Below are positions 36,728 to 47,706 of a stretch of DNA of 64,000 bases, one piece after another. The notes below the pieces were generated by a model, which was given only the letters and a program-made list of their open reading frames with translations, made no database searches and had not been told where the DNA came from. The stretch is taken from assembly GCA_016630955.3 (NCBI GenBank), contig CM050001.1, forward strand, positions 806,001-870,000, written 5' to 3'. Position 1 is the first letter of the stretch, and every line of letters starts with the position of its first letter. The translations under genes were made by a program, and so were the position numbers. This DNA is from Didymella arachidicola (Eukaryota; Ascomycota; Dothideomycetes; Pleosporales; Didymellaceae).

Positions 36728-37500
36728 CTACAAGACAAGAGCAGCCAGCCCAAATGCACCCGCCACCACAGCAGGGACCTTTATCGCCGCCGCAGCGCCA
36801 GTGAATTCAGGAGGCACGCTAGTCGAGGAAGTCGGCTTGATACCCGTGCCCGTCGGCGCAATGACACTTGGCTCAGGCGATCCGGACGGGAAGGAAACAC
36901 TGGTTGGATAGGGAGGAATGACACCAGGATTAGAAGTTGGGTGCGGCGAGGGATGCGATACTATGATAGAAGAGGGGATTGGCTCGTATTTAATAGAGGA
37001 GGGCAGGTTGGGGACGTCCGAGGTCGCATGTGTGGGTGCTGTTTGCATTAGTATGGATGTGAGAGATAGGTAATAGGGGGAGGTATACTTGGATGAGAAC
37101 CAGGAGGGACTTCAGTGGGGTAGGTAGAGTATCCGGGCTCGTCACTAACAGAGGGATAGGTCTTGGTGGGAGCCTCTGAGGTAGGGGCAGGCGAAAGATC
37201 GGCAATCCTGAGAGCTGCAGGTGCTGGTGCCTCGATAGGGACGCCGGCTGCAGCACAAATGGAGGATAGCACAGTCAAGACCTTGGCCTGGTCTGTCTCC
37301 TGGCAAGCTGACTGCACGCAAGGCGCGAGTTGAGAAGTCAACGTATCGGCCTTCTTGCAAGAGCAAGCGAAGTCGGTGAATCCGCATCCTAGAGAAGGAA
37401 TGGCAGATGTCAAACACGTGAGCGAGCAGGCTGGAAGGTCGAGGATGCTCTGAGCAGCGGCAAGGGCCGTGATGGCAGAGATGAGGAGAGTGTTCTTCAT
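36728..37500 (-). CDS. CFEM-domain GPI-anchored protein
   Basis: Two exons, 37089-37500 and 36728-37038, with a 50-nt intron, give 240 residues. The start chosen is the Met before the signal peptide MKNTLLISAITALAAAQ; an upstream in-frame Met adds a basic stretch and is less likely. The CFEM domain (residues about 18-85) has all eight Cys (PACSLTCLTS, GCGFTDFACSC, APCVQSACQ, SSIC) and the Asp in GFTDFACSC that ligates heme iron in studied CFEM proteins. A Pro/Ser/Thr-rich stalk follows, then PPEFTGAAAAIK plus a hydrophobic tail, a GPI signal. By family it may take part in heme/iron capture, adhesion or host interaction. Confidence 0.93.
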
Positions 37501-38429
37501 TTTGATGCTCTTGACTTTGTGCGAAGGACAGGACACTGAGTAACAACGGCGAGGGCACGAAACAGAGACAGGCGAACCATTCCGGTTTATACTGCTGCAC
37601 CAGCAGGGTAACTCGCTGATCAGTACGTCGCACTTTATATATTGCCTCCATTCCAGCCCTCCATCGGGACCATAGAAACAACTGCATCGGAAATGAAAAA
37701 CCTAAAGAAGCAGGCAGATGTGGCCGAAGATCCACTACCATTAGTGGCCTACCGCGTGCCTGCAGCCGCCTCGCGATCGCTGCCAATCAACGCATTGTGT
37801 TGTGCAACTCTCAATAGTTAACCATGTTTCACGGTAACGATTTAGGCCAACATTCCTTGTGTAAAGAGCGGCCAACATTTGCATAATGAGCCGAGGCTTG
37901 ATTGGGTGCCAGAAAGTCGTTGTTGTCGATGCGTTGGAGATCCGGGGATCCAAGGTTGCACCATACGCTGACAGTACCCGTACGGTCGCGCATCGCACGT
38001 GAACGAGTGCACAGACACGCAGGGGACGAAAACGAGTGGCCAAAGATAGTCGCCCGTGAGACGCTGAATGGGCTTTACAGTGCGACTGCGCGTAATGAGA
38101 GCCGGCATCATTCCGAAGTCGCGTCGAGCTAGAATCTTCTGGTAAACACACACGAGTGGCAGTCTTGAGGACAACATGAAAGCGGGAAAGCTCACTCATG
38201 ATGCAGTCGTTTGTTGATGTCTCGATGGCAAGGGTACAAAGCCCTGTGCTTCCTGCCTCCGCATTGCACGGACATGGACTCTTGGCGCTCGTCTGGGGTA
38301 GACAGGGTGTGCTGTGATGATTGCGCCCATACCTGGAAGGTCGACTGAGTATAAAGCTCTCCTGTCGATCCGCGACAAGAAAATGGTTTTTGCATGAAAT
38401 TGGCAGTCCGATCAAATCGCATGCCTCGT
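37501..38429. other. Intergenic; unrecognised 230-codon frame rejected
   Basis: About 930 bp. A minus-strand frame at 37741-38433 is long but rich in Arg, Cys, Ser and His with no domain or signal, and it overlaps the end of the next gene. It is treated as chance. The CFEM promoter should lie here. Confidence 0.45.
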
Positions 38430-39849
38430 TCAAGCTGGACGAAGCACTGCAGGTGCTGGTCGAATCAGCATTGCTTCGTCATGCGCACTGTCAGATGTTC
38501 GATGATTGCGGACACTCGATGAGTCTCGATCTTCCTCGTCGCTTGGTTGCCCTTCCACATCAGCCCACGCCGCACTTCCGTTGTTGCTGACGAAGCTTGA
38601 CCCGTCGTAAATCTCAGCGTCGTTCTTTTGGCTTGATCGCTGCATCTCCATGTCGCTAAACTGCCCACTTTGCACCCTGAACTCCTCGATCTTGAGTATC
38701 TCGTTCTTCAAAGTTGGGAGAATCGGCTCATCACGGACGAACACGCTCTTCAGTACAGATATAGTTTGACGGCTGGGCGGCAGAGAATCCGAATCTTGCG
38801 TGCAGCACTTGAAAGAATTATTGTGGGAGTTCGGGATGATGCAAAGGTCACTCTGGCGAGAACGATCCGTAGCAATCTTCTTGATGAGATGCGCCATAGA
38901 CATTTCAATGTTCAGCTTGACCAAGTAGGCCAGGGGGTGAAAGATGGCATATCTAGAAACATTGTCAGTCTCGATGCGCCGCTGTGGCGTAAGGCGACGC
39001 AGCCTGGGTTGTACACTTACACAAATCCATTGGGAAACCACATCGCTGCAATGATCATAACATCCATGAGTAGAGAGACGACGATCATGTGCTGATTGAA
39101 CAACACAAGCTTGTTGTATTTTTCCAATCCGTTCTTGACGAGGTTGGCCCTGACCACGCGCATGAAGTAAAAGTTGAGGAAGCCATCGATGAACAGGTAA
39201 AGAACCTTTTCAATGCGGTCCCAGATGTTGTTGACATGTATCCACCTTGAGCTGTAAGTGAATTGCCATCGATGGCGCTTTTGATCAACTAACCTGTTAC
39301 TTATCTGCAGTCGTGCAGGCATCCATATACAGAAGACACTGATATTGATTAGGGTCACAAGTATCGCAGTGACAATCATGAGCATGCGGCCCTTGCGTCT
39401 GTCGGCTAAGATGATGCGTATTCGGTTGATGATGATTTGTAACAGTAACTGCACTTGGATCGACCAATTTAGTACTATCAAGGTCAGCCTAATTATAATC
39501 TGCGTAAATTAGGGAGACGGATGGACACACATATTGACATGTAGAAGTAGAAGCTCGGCCGAATGACCTTCAAAAGATACAGCAGGCACTCGACTGCAAT
39601 CACGACAGATGCAGCAAGTTCAAGCCATATCATCCAGATATACGCACTCCCCCATGGACTATGTGAAGCTCTGGTCTGTTTGAAAGCGATATACGCTGCC
39701 GAGAAAGCGAAGAGGATTGCGAGACCAAAGACCAAGCTTGCGACGGTAATCGCTCTGTATGTGACAGGCTGGATGTAGTAATCGTCGCGAATGAAGGGAC
39801 CCCATGCTGTGAACGTTGGATCGGGATTGAATTCAGAGCCCCAGCCCAT
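38430..39849 (-). CDS. Seven-pass integral membrane protein, unknown function
   Basis: Four exons, 39531-39849, 39294-39474, 39021-39251 and 38430-38952, give 417 residues. The 42-nt intron at 39252-39293 is in phase and open, so its retention would add 14 residues. Seven hydrophobic segments are visible, including AITVASLVFGLAILFAFSAA, IWMIWLELAASVVIAVECLL, MIVTAILVTLINISVFCIW, VLYLFIDGFLNFYFMRVV and MIVVSLLMDVMIIAAMWFP. The tail of about 130 residues is polar and acidic (GQPSDEEDRDSSS), probably cytosolic. The layout resembles the large family of fungal integral membrane proteins with rhodopsin-like topology. No ligand or partner can be named. Confidence 0.85.
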
Positions 39850-40948
39850 GGTGGCGAACTATGAACAATACAGGTATCATCCACCACAGCCGCGAGACAA
39901 TTCAAATTATCTCTCAAGGAACCACTGATGGAAGGTTATGATCGAGAGTCGAGTGTTATGCACGATCAGACTATGAGGCCTTCGCGGGCTTTTAGATAGA
40001 TGCAAATTCAGATCCTGCCCTGATGACGCTACCCCGCGATCTGCACTTGTTCATTTCCAGAAAAGTCTCCAAAGGGCCGAACGTTGTTGAGACCGGGATA
40101 CTTCCAAGCGCCGGAACCATCAACAGCCACCGAACATGTGGAACTTGCCTTCGATTGTGACTTCACAGTCTTGATGTTGTTGAGCATATCAAGTCATTAC
40201 AATAACTCGTCGTGGCCCGGAAATCTCTGGTCTGCGATATCACCAATGGCAGTGAGGCAAATGCACCACTGAAATCGGACCAAGGGGAGTGCTTGGTCGT
40301 CAGATGAAATGGCCGTCTCGAGTTGAGCATGTCGTTGACGCAGAAACGAAAGAGCGACCGCGGAAAGTGCGGCACGATGCAGATCTTGTGAGAAGTCGAT
40401 GCTCTCGTCTCGAAGACAGATAATGGCGTCGTAAGGGAGTAGCGACCGACTGTTATGATTGGTCAAAATCTCTGAACGGAGCTGAACCTCCGCTCAGAAG
40501 TCCTCGAAAACAGCCGACGGAAGCGAACAAGACAGTCGATTGACGGAAGACGCTCCACAAAGTATCCAGGATCTGCCTTCAATACTCATCCCTCGAAGCG
40601 TTTGCGCCTTGATCGAGGCCAAAACTTAATGTTTTTGATGGGGCAGAGTCGGTCGAACGCTGAGTTTCCAAGGGTCAGACAAGGCTTTGAATCAGAACGC
40701 AAACATGCGTAGGTCAGACCAGACTTGGGCTGATGCAATCTCGAGGAAGAGCAATCCCGCCTTGGCTGACTGCATTGGTGGTGACAAGAGACATGGTGAT
40801 GTGAAGATGAAGGAAGGTTTGACGAGCAGAAGCTCCGAGGATAGGCAAGTGACGTAATTACAGCACAAAGCAGATGCGCCTGTCACGTGCTCAGTTTAGA
40901 TTCACGCTCTCCAGTGTATGAATTTTGAAGTACTTAAGGTTCACAAGT
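39850..40948. other. Intergenic, no gene recognised
   Basis: About 1.1 kb upstream of the membrane-protein gene and downstream of the HTD2-like gene. Nothing recognised. Confidence 0.5.
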
Positions 40949-42007
40949 CTACTCCTTAATTGTACCTTTCATACTCTCCTTGCCATAGCTATCCCAGATG
41001 TCAGCACTCCGCCTGCCGTCCTGCACATTTGAAAGCAGTATTCGGTACGGCTCCCCCATATACAGCGGCGACATAGCTCGGTAGGTGATCGACTTGGGAA
41101 CTGCCTCTGCATTTCCACTCTTTGCTGTGTCCCTCCAGAGGTCCAGCATGTTGATCAGGTTCAGAGGACCATGTACGACGCAGTTTCTGTGTCCTTCGAC
41201 CTGTCTGCACCATTCTGGCGAGAGGTGAATCTTGTGCCCGTTAAATGTCAAAGCTGAGAACCTGAAAAGAGTCACAAATGACTGGCAGAAGTCCCTTGTG
41301 TGTTCTCCTGGTGGAAGCGCCTTCTCCACGGGCTTGGCAAGTGGGCTTAAAGGAGCATCTGGTGTTTTCTCCTTCTGAAAGACCCAATTCCTCTTGTCCA
41401 CCAATGCAACACCCTTATCGTTCTCGAATATCTTTTCCACTCCAACCACCAACATCTCTCCACCAGTTTTAAGCTTCTTTGGCTCTGCCGATACAAGGTT
41501 GGTAGTTTCGCGCACCTCTTGGCCTACCCTCAGCAACGCATCGGCATCTTGCGCCCATGTCAGTTCACCACCAGCCCACATGCGCCGAGTATACGGTGAG
41601 AGAGGGTTAACAGTGCGATCTGTTCCATCGAGACCGAGTTCAGATTCGACGATGCTGGGGGTGAAATAGGCGAGGTGGTATCCGGGTAGTATCGGTGTAC
41701 CCTCCGGCGGCGGGCTGTTCGATGTTTGGGTACGATTCAACGTGATGTTAAGCAGTTGTAGTTGATTTGCGTCAAGGACTTGCTTCCTAATTGACACGGG
41801 CTTTCCGTTTCCAAAGCGTTCGAAGATCTCGGCGCTTGCGTCTGCTGCAGAAGCACGTCGGCATGCAGAGCTCGTGAAGAGACGACGCGCAGCATGAGCC
41901 ATGTTGCGATTGAAGAAATTGCGAGGTTTAGAGGATAGGAAATGAAGCACGTCGCATTGTTTGCGAAGTAGTTCGGCATTTAGGTCGCGTCGGTAAAGAG
42001 CTGGCAT
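40949..42007 (-). CDS. HTD2: Mitochondrial 3-hydroxyacyl-thioester dehydratase, HTD2-like
   Basis: Single exon, 352 residues from the first Met. Met36 (at 41902) starts MAHAARRLFTSSACRRAS, a typical mitochondrial presequence, and is the more likely start. Hotdog-fold landmarks are PILPGYHLAYFTP, RTVNPLSPYTRRMWAGGELTW and, near the end, the hydratase segment FRFSALTFNGHKIHLSPEWC followed by VVHGPLNLINMLDLW. These match the yeast Htd2/mesaconyl-C4-CoA hydratase-like family. In mitochondrial type II fatty acid synthesis this enzyme dehydrates 3-hydroxyacyl-ACP, feeding lipoic acid synthesis. Close homologues act on other CoA thioesters, so the exact substrate is inferred. It is divergent from a Zn2Cys6 gene. 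Confidence 0.8.
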   Translation of the reverse strand: MPALYRRDLNAELLRKQCDVLHFLSSKPRNFFNRNMAHAARRLFTSSACRRASAADASAEIFERFGNGKPVSIRKQVLDANQLQLLNITLNRTQTSNSPPPEGTPILPGYHLAYFTPSIVESELGLDGTDRTVNPLSPYTRRMWAGGELTWAQDADALLRVGQEVRETTNLVSAEPKKLKTGGEMLVVGVEKIFENDKGVALVDKRNWVFQKEKTPDAPLSPLAKPVEKALPPGEHTRDFCQSFVTLFRFSALTFNGHKIHLSPEWCRQVEGHRNCVVHGPLNLINMLDLWRDTAKSGNAEAVPKSITYRAMSPLYMGEPYRILLSNVQDGRRSADIWDSYGKESMKGTIKE

Positions 42008-42299
42008 AGCCGACTCTGGCTAATTACGTCATCTGTTTACGCATCTTTAAGGAGAGATGGCGCGCATGACTTTCTACCACTACTTGCTAAAAACTGATTA
42101 CACACAACAATTTGAGGTGGTCAGAGCCCGATTTCATCCGTTCCGTCATCTCTGTAGAGCTTCTGCAGCCCAGCATCAGCTTGAACAGACGCGCGATGGC
42201 TGGCTCTCCGCATTTGGTATGGCGGGCCACTAGGCCACACTGAAGTTTAAACGGCTATTCCCCGCCTCCGGTAACTCAGCTCCCAGCACCACGGTGACG
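42008..42299. promoter_or_regulatory. Divergent promoter, HTD2-like / Zn2Cys6
   Basis: The 292 bp (about 400 bp if Met36 of HTD2 is used) between two divergent start codons must hold both promoters. No specific binding site was identified. Confidence 0.45.
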
Positions 42300-44519
42300 A
42301 TGGATCACGGTGACGAGCGTCCTCGGAAGCGTGCTAAGCTGGCCTGTACGAATTGTAACGCGCGACGAGTCAAGTGCGATGTGACAGATCGCCAGCCATG
42401 TCGCAACTGCGAAGTGTCACAGGCTGTTTGTGAGACGCGCGAATCTAAGCGCGGCAAGCACCCACGAAAGCCGAAAGGGGAGAACAATCCAAATACCGAG
42501 AAGCGCAACAGCGTTGGTACACCTGCGCTGGTGTAAGTTTGGAGACTGATATATCTCAATTGCGTGCTGACCACATCCAGCGCGAAGGTCGATACAACCC
42601 CTGACAGGCACGACGACGACATTGCGGCATCACATGTGCTGGCGTCCATGTCAACAAAATTCCACAGTCCAGCGGAAAATCAAGCCGCAAGCAATAGTAT
42701 CGACTTCCAGTTCGCTACACCTCGTACGCGTGAAGATTCGCAAGCTATTCACGAGACAAGTCGGCACGAAGACGACGGTGCGGTGTTTCTTGGCGAATCG
42801 AGCATACTCAGATACGTAACTGGAGAAGAAGCGCCCGTCCCCACCGTTCGACCTCGCCTTCGCCATGCCGTGCCTAATGCTGTGAAAGCGGAAGCTCTCA
42901 TCCCGGCATGGGAGGCTGAGAGACGTCGAAAGCGCATGGAGGCTCTTCAGGCAGAGGGCGCATTTTCATTCCCTCCCAGCGATGTCCGCATTGCCCTGTT
43001 GGAGGCGTTCTTTCAATGGTTTCATCCTCATTTTGCTATCGTTGACGAAGCAGATCTCTGGGAGGCGCACCGTCAAGGGACCATCTCACCTCTTTTGTTG
43101 CAGGCACTGCTTTTCATCGGTGTGATCCACTGCGAAGAAAGCACGTTGCGAGATCTGGGATGGGGCAATCGCAACAGAGCACGACACGTCTTCTATATCC
43201 GTGCCAAAGACATTTACGATGCCTCCTATGAGACGAACAAACTGATCGTACTCCAATCAGTTTTCTTGATGAGCTTCTGGCGCGCCGGCGCACTTCTAGA
43301 GAAAGACGCTCGGCATTGGCTTTCGTGCGCTATCAGCTTAGCCCAGACTAAGGCGTTCCACCGAGCTTCAGGAGGAGTCTGTGAGGAGAAGACGGCCAAG
43401 CTCAGGAGGCGGTTGTGGTGGGCGATATACGTCCGAGAGCGTCAATGCAGCTCTGCCCTCGGTCTTCCAAACCGCATTCGCGACGAGGACTGCGACGTCG
43501 AGTCTCTCACCAGTGCCGACTTCGAACATGCTTACTTGCCCACGACTTCACCCATCGACGCTGAGCGATACAAAGATTATGGCGTTTGTATTTCGCAACT
43601 TGCTTTATTCCTGGGCAAGATTGTAGATGCCGGCTACCTACCTAATCGGACGCTAACGCCTGAAGATCGTGCAGCAATCAGAGACGAGCTTTACACGTGG
43701 AAACAAAAACTTCCCCTTGTCATGCAGGTCTCAGTGGACACCGGCGATAATCCGAGCTTCCAAGCCAGTATGCTGCACCTTGCATACAACAACCTGCTAA
43801 TGCTCCTCTACCGATCGAGTTTCATCAGCGATGAAGATGGAAGTACGGATATCGAGGGCAATATCGCCTTGCAAGCCGCGGCTCGAAACTCGCGCATTGT
43901 GGAAGACATGCTACCTCAAGGGATCATCGGACACGCACAGATTCATGTCATCACCAACCTTTTCCATACTCTCTGCATACACGTTGCACACCTCCGAAGA
44001 TCCTCAGGCATCAACCGAACATTGGCCGAGCACCGAGCGAAGCTCTGCCTGCTCGGTCTACAAGAGCTGCAGAAGACATGGGAGTTGACAAATTGGGTCC
44101 TGCAACTCTTCTTTCAATACCTAGATCGATCCACCGCCGCGCGCCTCGCCATGGAAGCCGACGACGTCGGCATCTCCAGCGTCGCAGCACCGAGCGGACG
44201 TGCGACTCGCCAATCGACACCTCACGCGCGAAATGGCGACAAGCTGGATGTTCAAGATGTCGATGCAATGCTCACGATGCAGCAAATGGCCAACCAGCAG
44301 CATGAGACAGGTACGACACCTTGGTCTTGGACGACAGATGAGGCGAACCAGTACCTTTTCTCGCAGATCGAGAACGACTTTGCGTTTGGTGAGGGGGGCG
44401 GTATGCTGCAGTGGAGCCCTAATGATCTGTTGACCGGTATGATGACACCAAGCTTTGGACTGAACGATCTCAACCCATTTGAAAATGGTCATTCCGATGG
44501 CCCCGAGCATAAGCTATGA
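42300..44519 (+). CDS. Zn2Cys6 transcription factor with fungal_trans domain
   Basis: Two exons, 42300-42532 and 42581-44519, with a 48-nt phase-2 intron, encode 723 residues. Zinc cluster C-x2-C-x6-C-x7-C-x2-C-x6-C: CTNCNARRVKCDVTDRQPC then RNCEVSQAVC, preceded by RPRKRAK. The regulatory domain starts near FQWFHPHFAIVDEADLW and includes KLRRRLWWAIYVRERQCSSALG and EDCDVESL, as in the cutinase-regulator (CTF1)-like group. The acidic C-terminus may be an activation region. The first ATG is at 42300. Its 3' end is 121 bp from the end of the convergent zinc importer gene, but no regulatory link is shown by this. Confidence 0.93.
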
Positions 44520-44640
44520 CTCTGGGCGGCAAGACCCAATGCGAATGTCTAGGACAATATAGTCTAATTAACGACGGCTCATCTACCAGAGTAGCGTCGA
44601 GGAACATGATCATTCAAGGACTACCTCTCACTACTTGCGT

Positions 44641-46305
44641 CTAAGCCCACTTGCCAAGCACACTCATCAGCACCATACCACAAACCAGCGCAAACATGGC
44701 CACTGCCGACTTGACAAATCCAGCATTGAGTAGACGACCATGCATCCAGTCTCGCGCCAACATCTCCACAATGCCCACCCACGCCAAGATACCTGCAGAT
44801 AACGCATTGAGAGTTCCAATGGCAACGATGGTCGATGGGTCGTTGCCATTGAAAGAGTTAAGCACACCAATACCAATCGCCATGCCAATGGGAGTGATAA
44901 GCGCGAAAGTTCCACCCATGATGCATTTCTGCATCGTCGATGCGGCAGCCTTGGGCAGTTCGGCGATGCAAGTACCTAACGCGATGCCTTCAAACATCTG
45001 GTGGAACAGGATGACAACGAAGAGCGTGACGAAGAATGAGTCGCCGGCAACCACGAGAGTGATACCGATGAGGATGGAGTGAAAGATGATACCAGCCTCC
45101 AGGTTCAAAACGTTGATCTTCTCCTCCATTGGAGTTGCCTGGTGGACAGCGCCGTGAGCATGGGGAAGGCCATGGCTGCGATTAAACTCATACTCGGGCG
45201 TGGGCGTGCTTCCCATGGATACAGCCTTGTCGCTGTTGTTGGTGGAAGTACCGGTGATCTCACTATCGGTGGAAGCGTGCTTCTTTTGGCGCCACTGCAC
45301 GAAACGCGCACCCAAATAGTCTGCTAAAAACGAAAGAAAGAGACCAGCGAGGAATATAGCAGCAGTGGTTCCTTCATACTGCAGCTCGCCAAGACACTCG
45401 TTACCGAACATGAGGTCGGCGTGCGTGAATAGATGTATGAAGGCCGTGGACAGCACGATGCCGGTACCAAATTGCTTCAGAAAAACGAAGATAATGTTCG
45501 TCTGGGAGATGATGTTGAAGCGGGTCGTCAGGATGGGTAAAAAGACACCGAAGGCGCTGGTTACCAGGATGACGAAGAGAAGACCGATACGCAGAGGAAT
45601 GTTGTAATCACGGGGCGTGGCATCGCAGGATACCTCGCCCTCACTACCGCCTACACAGTGTCTGCAGGATGTCAACTGGCGCATCAAGATGAGTACCTCG
45701 GGAAACTTACTCGACACCAGCGTGGAAGTGGCAATGCTCCTCGGAGCCAGCGGGCTGCTCAGAAGTCTCACCAGCATGCGAGTCTTCCTCGGTAGACTCT
45801 ACAAGGACTTTGACATCTTCACCGGCGTTGTCAACACAGTATCTGGGTCTCAATCAGCCTGAGCGGTCAAATACACCAGGGTCGTACTTACGTCTCGGTA
45901 CCATATGTATGGCAGTCCGTGTACTGTGCCTGGAATTCTTCTGTCGCAGTGGGACCCGAGATCTGGTACTCCTCAGTACCAGCCATGCACCAGCTGTTGT
46001 ACGTTAGCGCTAGGTCTCTTCTAGAGCCTACACGGTCGCTCGTCTTACTTGGCGGATCCATGGGCATGGCAGTCGGACACAGCAGTGATAGCTGGTACCG
46101 CAGAACTGGCTTTTGTGATGGTCGCTGTCGCAGTGACAGTCACTGTCTGGGCACCGGCAGATCCAGCGGCAGCTGTTGTCGAAGAAGCCGTGGAAGTAGC
46201 CGCAGCCGCGTTTGGGTTTGGGTTTGGGTTGAAATCCTCAGGATTTTGCGCAGCAGCACATGCCGCAAGAGCCACTGCGGCTACGAGACAGACAATCTGG
46301 GCCAT
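44641..46305 (-). CDS. zrfC: ZIP-family zinc importer with Cys/His-rich ectodomain
   Basis: Four exons, 46049-46305, 45892-45993, 45711-45842 and 44641-45661, joined by three phase-2 introns, give 503 residues. Signal peptide MAQIVCLVAAVALAACAAAQ precedes an Asn-Pro and Thr/Ala linker. Then come three 10-residue C-x8-C units, CHAHGSANWC, CHTYGTETYC and CHFHAGVEHC, probably extracellular zinc sites. Eight membrane segments follow from YNIPLRIGLLFVILV. TM4 carries HSILIGITLVVA and TM5 HQMFEGIALG, the ZIP metal site; a His-bearing loop GLPHAHGAVHQ lies between TM3 and TM4. Like yeast Zrt1 and Aspergillus ZrfC it should import zinc at the plasma membrane. It is divergent from a zincophore gene. 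The first exon alone looks like a separate small gene, but phase and homology place it here. Confidence 0.93.
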
Positions 46306-47542
46306 TTTGGTGATCGTGTGTTACGATAAGCGCCGGGTGGTGAAGCAGCGTTCGATTCGAGTCCCAACGACGCAACCTTATTATACCGACTTGTATGGTC
46401 GGAGACGGGCTTATGGTACTAGTTTTCGGCGTAGAAGTACCGTGTTGGAGCGGCAGCGTATGCAGGCTGAAGAATCTTCCATGCGTCGCCGAAATAGAAG
46501 GTGCTTGGCGCGGGTGGACGTTTGAGCACTGTGATGGACAGGGCCAAGGCTGCCAAGTACGGCGGAGTCCACTTGCCTTCTTGAATCAAGACATGGACGA
46601 AGTCGAAAGATCAGGACTTCGTGGACTTTGTTAGCTTTCCAGATCCGCAAAGACAGCGTTTGAAGGGTCTCACAGCTTGCGAAGAATCCTTGAAAGACCT
46701 ACGCGAAGGTTTGAGGCCGACTACATCGCTACAAAACTCGCGGGTATCACAGAGTAAAGGTGAACGACAACGTGATGAGCCGGCCTCTTTCCTGAGTAGC
46801 AGCTCTGCTTGCAGGAGCGGGTCTGTGGCGTAGTCTTAGCTTCCGGGACCGGTCTTGGCTCTGCTTGGCGAGTGAACGTTGGGTAACATCATACGGCGGT
46901 CGAGTGGCAGGAGGGCGCTCAGACTCTTCCGAAGAATGTCACATCCAGCGTATACATCTCCATGGGGAAGAGTGCTGTGCACATACGGCCGCCTTTACGA
47001 TGGCTATGCTCAGCACTTTTCTTCTGATGCAGAGCGTATCTAGTAGACGCTGCAGCAAGCTATGGCAAAGTTTGCAGCAACGATACTCAAGACACCAGCT
47101 CGTTAGATACTTAGCATCAGACTTGCTTCTGATGACTATCATGACACATTGTGTGAAAGGGTTGAGCGGAAAGCTGCAGCTCTATGCAGTCAGGTCTTGG
47201 ACTTTACCAAACGCAGGTACTCTTACCGGCGCTTTATCTCTTGGAGTCGTGAAAATCCTGCCATTGGTAGGCCATCATAGTGCTCGATATACTCGAATAA
47301 GCTACGCAACGGAGAAGCTTCGTAGGTCAGGCCTACCAGGCCCGCAGTAAGGGCTCAATTATGCGAGAAACCATGCTTAACTAGTCGTGAGCCAAGATAT
47401 TCATCGCTTTTCCGCTGTTTTGGTTCGAGGAAGTGACCTCAGAGGTAGTGATATACATACAGATGTAGCATTGAGGCGTACATCGTGGGGCCCACTTCGG
47501 TAGAAGAGTACCGAGAAGGACTTGCGCGCTGTGCAACAGGCT

Positions 47543-47548
47543 CAAGGT
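47543..47548 (+). promoter_or_regulatory. Candidate ZafA/Zap1-type zinc-response core, CAAGGT
   Basis: CAAGGT lies 17 bp before the TATA box of the zincophore gene; a second copy is at 47653-47658, between TATA and ATG. The hexamer matches the core reported for Aspergillus ZafA sites. A 6-mer is expected by chance about once in 2 kb counting both strands, so position is the main support. Confidence 0.35.
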
Positions 47549-47564
47549 GGAGGTACTGGGGTAG

Positions 47565-47570
47565 TATAAA
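47565..47570 (+). promoter_or_regulatory. TATA box of zincophore gene
   Basis: TATAAA 137 nt before the ATG at 47707, preceded by GC-neutral sequence and followed by a pyrimidine-rich leader. Position and context suit a strong regulated promoter. Confidence 0.5.
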
Positions 47571-47706
47571 GGCGCGACATGCCGTCTGCAAGGCCCTCAT
47601 CTAGGCATCCGGAACAGATCTATTGAACACCAGTTCGCATCCTCGCTACACTCAAGGTTTCCACCTGCCAATCTCAGATACCTTAACTGGACCACTCCTC
47701 TCCGCA

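Larger units (their letters stand above)
46306..47706. promoter_or_regulatory. Shared intergenic promoter, zinc importer / zincophore
   Basis: 1.4 kb between the start codons of the divergent zrfC- and PRA1-like genes. On the importer side, TATAATA (minus strand, about 46380-46386) lies about 75 nt before the ATG. On the zincophore side there is a TATAAA. A plus-strand frame of 161 codons (46865-47350) is not recognisable as protein. In fungi where this pair was studied, both genes respond to zinc starvation through a Zap1/ZafA-type factor; that is inferred here. Confidence 0.6.

Noticed and set aside
37741..38433. 230-codon minus-strand frame
   Set aside because: Composition rich in Arg, Cys, Ser and His, no domain or signal, and it overlaps the end of the seven-pass membrane-protein gene.
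46210..46230. Telomere-like TTTGGG repeats
   Set aside because: Three copies only; they encode the Asn-Pro linker of the importer on the other strand.
46045..46305. Separate 86-residue secreted protein upstream of the ZIP importer
   Set aside because: A phase-2 GT-AG intron joins it to the importer and completes the first of three Cys/His repeats; fungal importers of this type have such an N-terminus.
46865..47350. 161-codon frame in the zinc-gene promoter
   Set aside because: No family features; no transcript signals; probably chance.
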